Assembly: GCA_020349865.1 (NCBI GenBank)
Contig: CP070700.1
Coordinates: 4,822,871 to 4,844,239, forward strand
Length of the DNA stretch: 21,369 nucleotides
Source of the DNA: Desulfobacteraceae bacterium
GTDB lineage: Bacteria > Desulfobacterota > DSM-4660 > Desulfatiglandales > Desulfatiglandaceae
Direction: 5' to 3'
Positions within the stretch are counted from its first letter, which is position 1, and each line of letters opens with the position of its first letter. Shown piece after piece: positions 20,346 to 21,369 of this stretch. The notes under the pieces were generated by a model. That model saw only the letters and a program-made list of their open reading frames with translations. It made no database searches and was not told where the DNA came from. The translations under genes and the position numbers were made by a program.

Positions 20346-21369
20346 ATGAAAAAATCAGGATTCTGGTTGTTGATGATGAAAAGATCATTAGGGACGGGTG
20401 CCATCGCGTATTAACCGGCAAGGGTTATGACGTGCTCTCTGCTGAAAACGGTCAGGTGGCACTTGATACACTCGCCAAAGAACAACTGGACATGATCCTA
20501 CTTGATCTAAAGATGCCGGTCATGAGCGGAGAAGAAGTTCTTGAATTAACCGGAAAAAAATACCCGGATATTCCGGTTATCATCATCACAGGCCATGGGA
20601 CAGTTGATACGGCAGTGGAGTGCATGAAAAAGGGTGCTTATGATTTCATCACCAAGCCTTTCCAATTAGAACAGTTTCTCTTAACCATTACCAGAGCCGC
20701 TGAAAAGAGAAGGCTCGAGCAAAAGGCCAAGCAATTCGAAGAAGAAAACATCCGAAATCTTTATGATCTCAACCTTGAAAAAAGCCGCCTTAAAACCATT
20801 ATTAACTGTATGGGCAACGCGGTTATGGTAACCAACCTCAACCTCGAGGTAGTTCTTCATAATCCGCCACTCATGCGATTAATGGAAATATCCGAAGAAG
20901 TGGAAAACCCAGTCCCTGTTTCCAGAATCATAAATGATGAATCCTTGATAAGCACCCTCAAACAAATTCAGGATGGGGACTATTCAAAAAAAGAGTCAGT
21001 AACACAAGAAATCAAAGCAGGAGCAAACGTACTAAGGGCCATCTCTGCACCTGCCCTCGCACCGGACAACAGCATTGTGGGAACAGTGACCGTTCTTGAA
21101 GATATCACCGCTTTCAAGCAACTGGATCAAATGAAAACAGACTTTATCAACATGGTGGCCCATGAACTCCGCAGCCCTCTTGTTTCGATAAAACAGCAAA
21201 ACAATGTGTTGCTGGAAGGATTATGCGGTCCACTTGAGGAAAAACAGTCCGAATTCGTAAAAAGGGGGTCGAATAAAATAGATGTCCTCCTGGAACTTAT
21301 CAACGACCTGCTCGATGTGGCCAAGATTGAGGCGGGTAAGTATGTCCAGCATCGGGTGCCTACGGATAT
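20342..21369 (+). CDS. REC-PAS-HisKA hybrid response regulator/kinase (cut by window edge)
   Basis: 342 codons visible, open at the right edge. The receiver domain begins MNEKIRILVVDDEK with acidic Asp11/Asp12, phosphoacceptor Asp55 (LLDLKMP), the conserved Thr in IITGHGT and the Lys in FITKPF. A coiled linker follows (about 125-145), then a PAS domain (about 150-260: IINCMGNAVMVTNLNLEVVLHN, VLEDITAFKQL), then a HisKA domain with VAHELRSPL and His274. The HATPase would follow beyond the edge. ATGA overlap with the upstream kinase implies translational coupling. Its receiver is the natural phosphate acceptor of that kinase, giving a candidate phosphorelay; the final output regulator is not in view. 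Confidence 0.9.
   Translation, partial: MNEKIRILVVDDEKIIRDGCHRVLTGKGYDVLSAENGQVALDTLAKEQLDMILLDLKMPVMSGEEVLELTGKKYPDIPVIIITGHGTVDTAVECMKKGAYDFITKPFQLEQFLLTITRAAEKRRLEQKAKQFEEENIRNLYDLNLEKSRLKTIINCMGNAVMVTNLNLEVVLHNPPLMRLMEISEEVENPVPVSRIINDESLISTLKQIQDGDYSKKESVTQEIKAGANVLRAISAPALAPDNSIVGTVTVLEDITAFKQLDQMKTDFINMVAHELRSPLVSIKQQNNVLLEGLCGPLEEKQSEFVKRGSNKIDVLLELINDLLDVAKIEAGKYVQHRVPTD

Overview
The window looks like a chromosomal segment of a strictly anaerobic bacterium, most likely a Desulfobacterota member (sulfate-reducing or syntrophic 'deltaproteobacterial' type). That assignment is inference. It rests on the HdrA/MvhD/MetV/MetF cluster, an in-frame UGA read as selenocysteine, a pyruvate phosphate dikinase, an FmdB zinc ribbon and a high load of small palindromic intergenic repeats. 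No rRNA, tRNA, CRISPR array or transposase gene was seen.

Left part (1-3442). A partial FGGY-family sugar kinase (minus, runs off the left edge) faces away from a uroporphyrinogen-decarboxylase/corrinoid-methyltransferase-like protein. A 643-bp gene-free stretch follows, carrying three unrelated palindromic repeats, then a small GYD-domain protein whose stop codon lies inside a MITE-like element. A bifunctional-nuclease-family protein (minus) comes next.

Middle (3443-10484). plsB (glycerol-3-phosphate acyltransferase, with a degenerate N-terminal copy of the acyltransferase fold) converges on a minus-strand run. Read in transcription order, that run is a small Cys-rich protein, an FmdB-type zinc ribbon, a conserved-looking unknown, a two-TM mini-protein and ppdK. 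The last two overlap. A second, inverted copy of the MITE-like element sits upstream of this run, so the block 2.8-10.5 kb is bracketed by inverted repeats.

Right part (10485-21369). The core is a plus-strand cluster: a 1480-residue HdrA-(GltD/NfnB-like insertion)-HdrA-ferredoxin fusion, a selenocysteine-containing MvhD, MetV and MetF, closed by a rho-independent terminator. By analogy with the MetFV-HdrABC-MvhD methylenetetrahydrofolate reductase of acetogens, this should be a multi-flavin, possibly electron-bifurcating methylene-THF reductase of the Wood-Ljungdahl methyl branch. The HdrB/HdrC subunits are absent here and a NAD(P)H-binding flavin module is built into HdrA. After the terminator come an 84-residue unknown, a sensor kinase with an N-terminal Rossmann (NAD-binding-like) domain fused to PAS-PAS-HisKA-HATPase, and a REC-PAS-HisKA hybrid that runs off the right edge. 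The kinase pair overlaps by ATGA and is a candidate redox-responsive phosphorelay.

Most notable points: the selenoprotein MvhD, which an ordinary gene call would truncate to an internal Met; the single-chain HdrA/NfnB fusion with MetV/MetF but no HdrBC; the Rossmann-domain sensor kinase; and the pair of inverted MITE-like elements, one carrying nested palindromic inserts.
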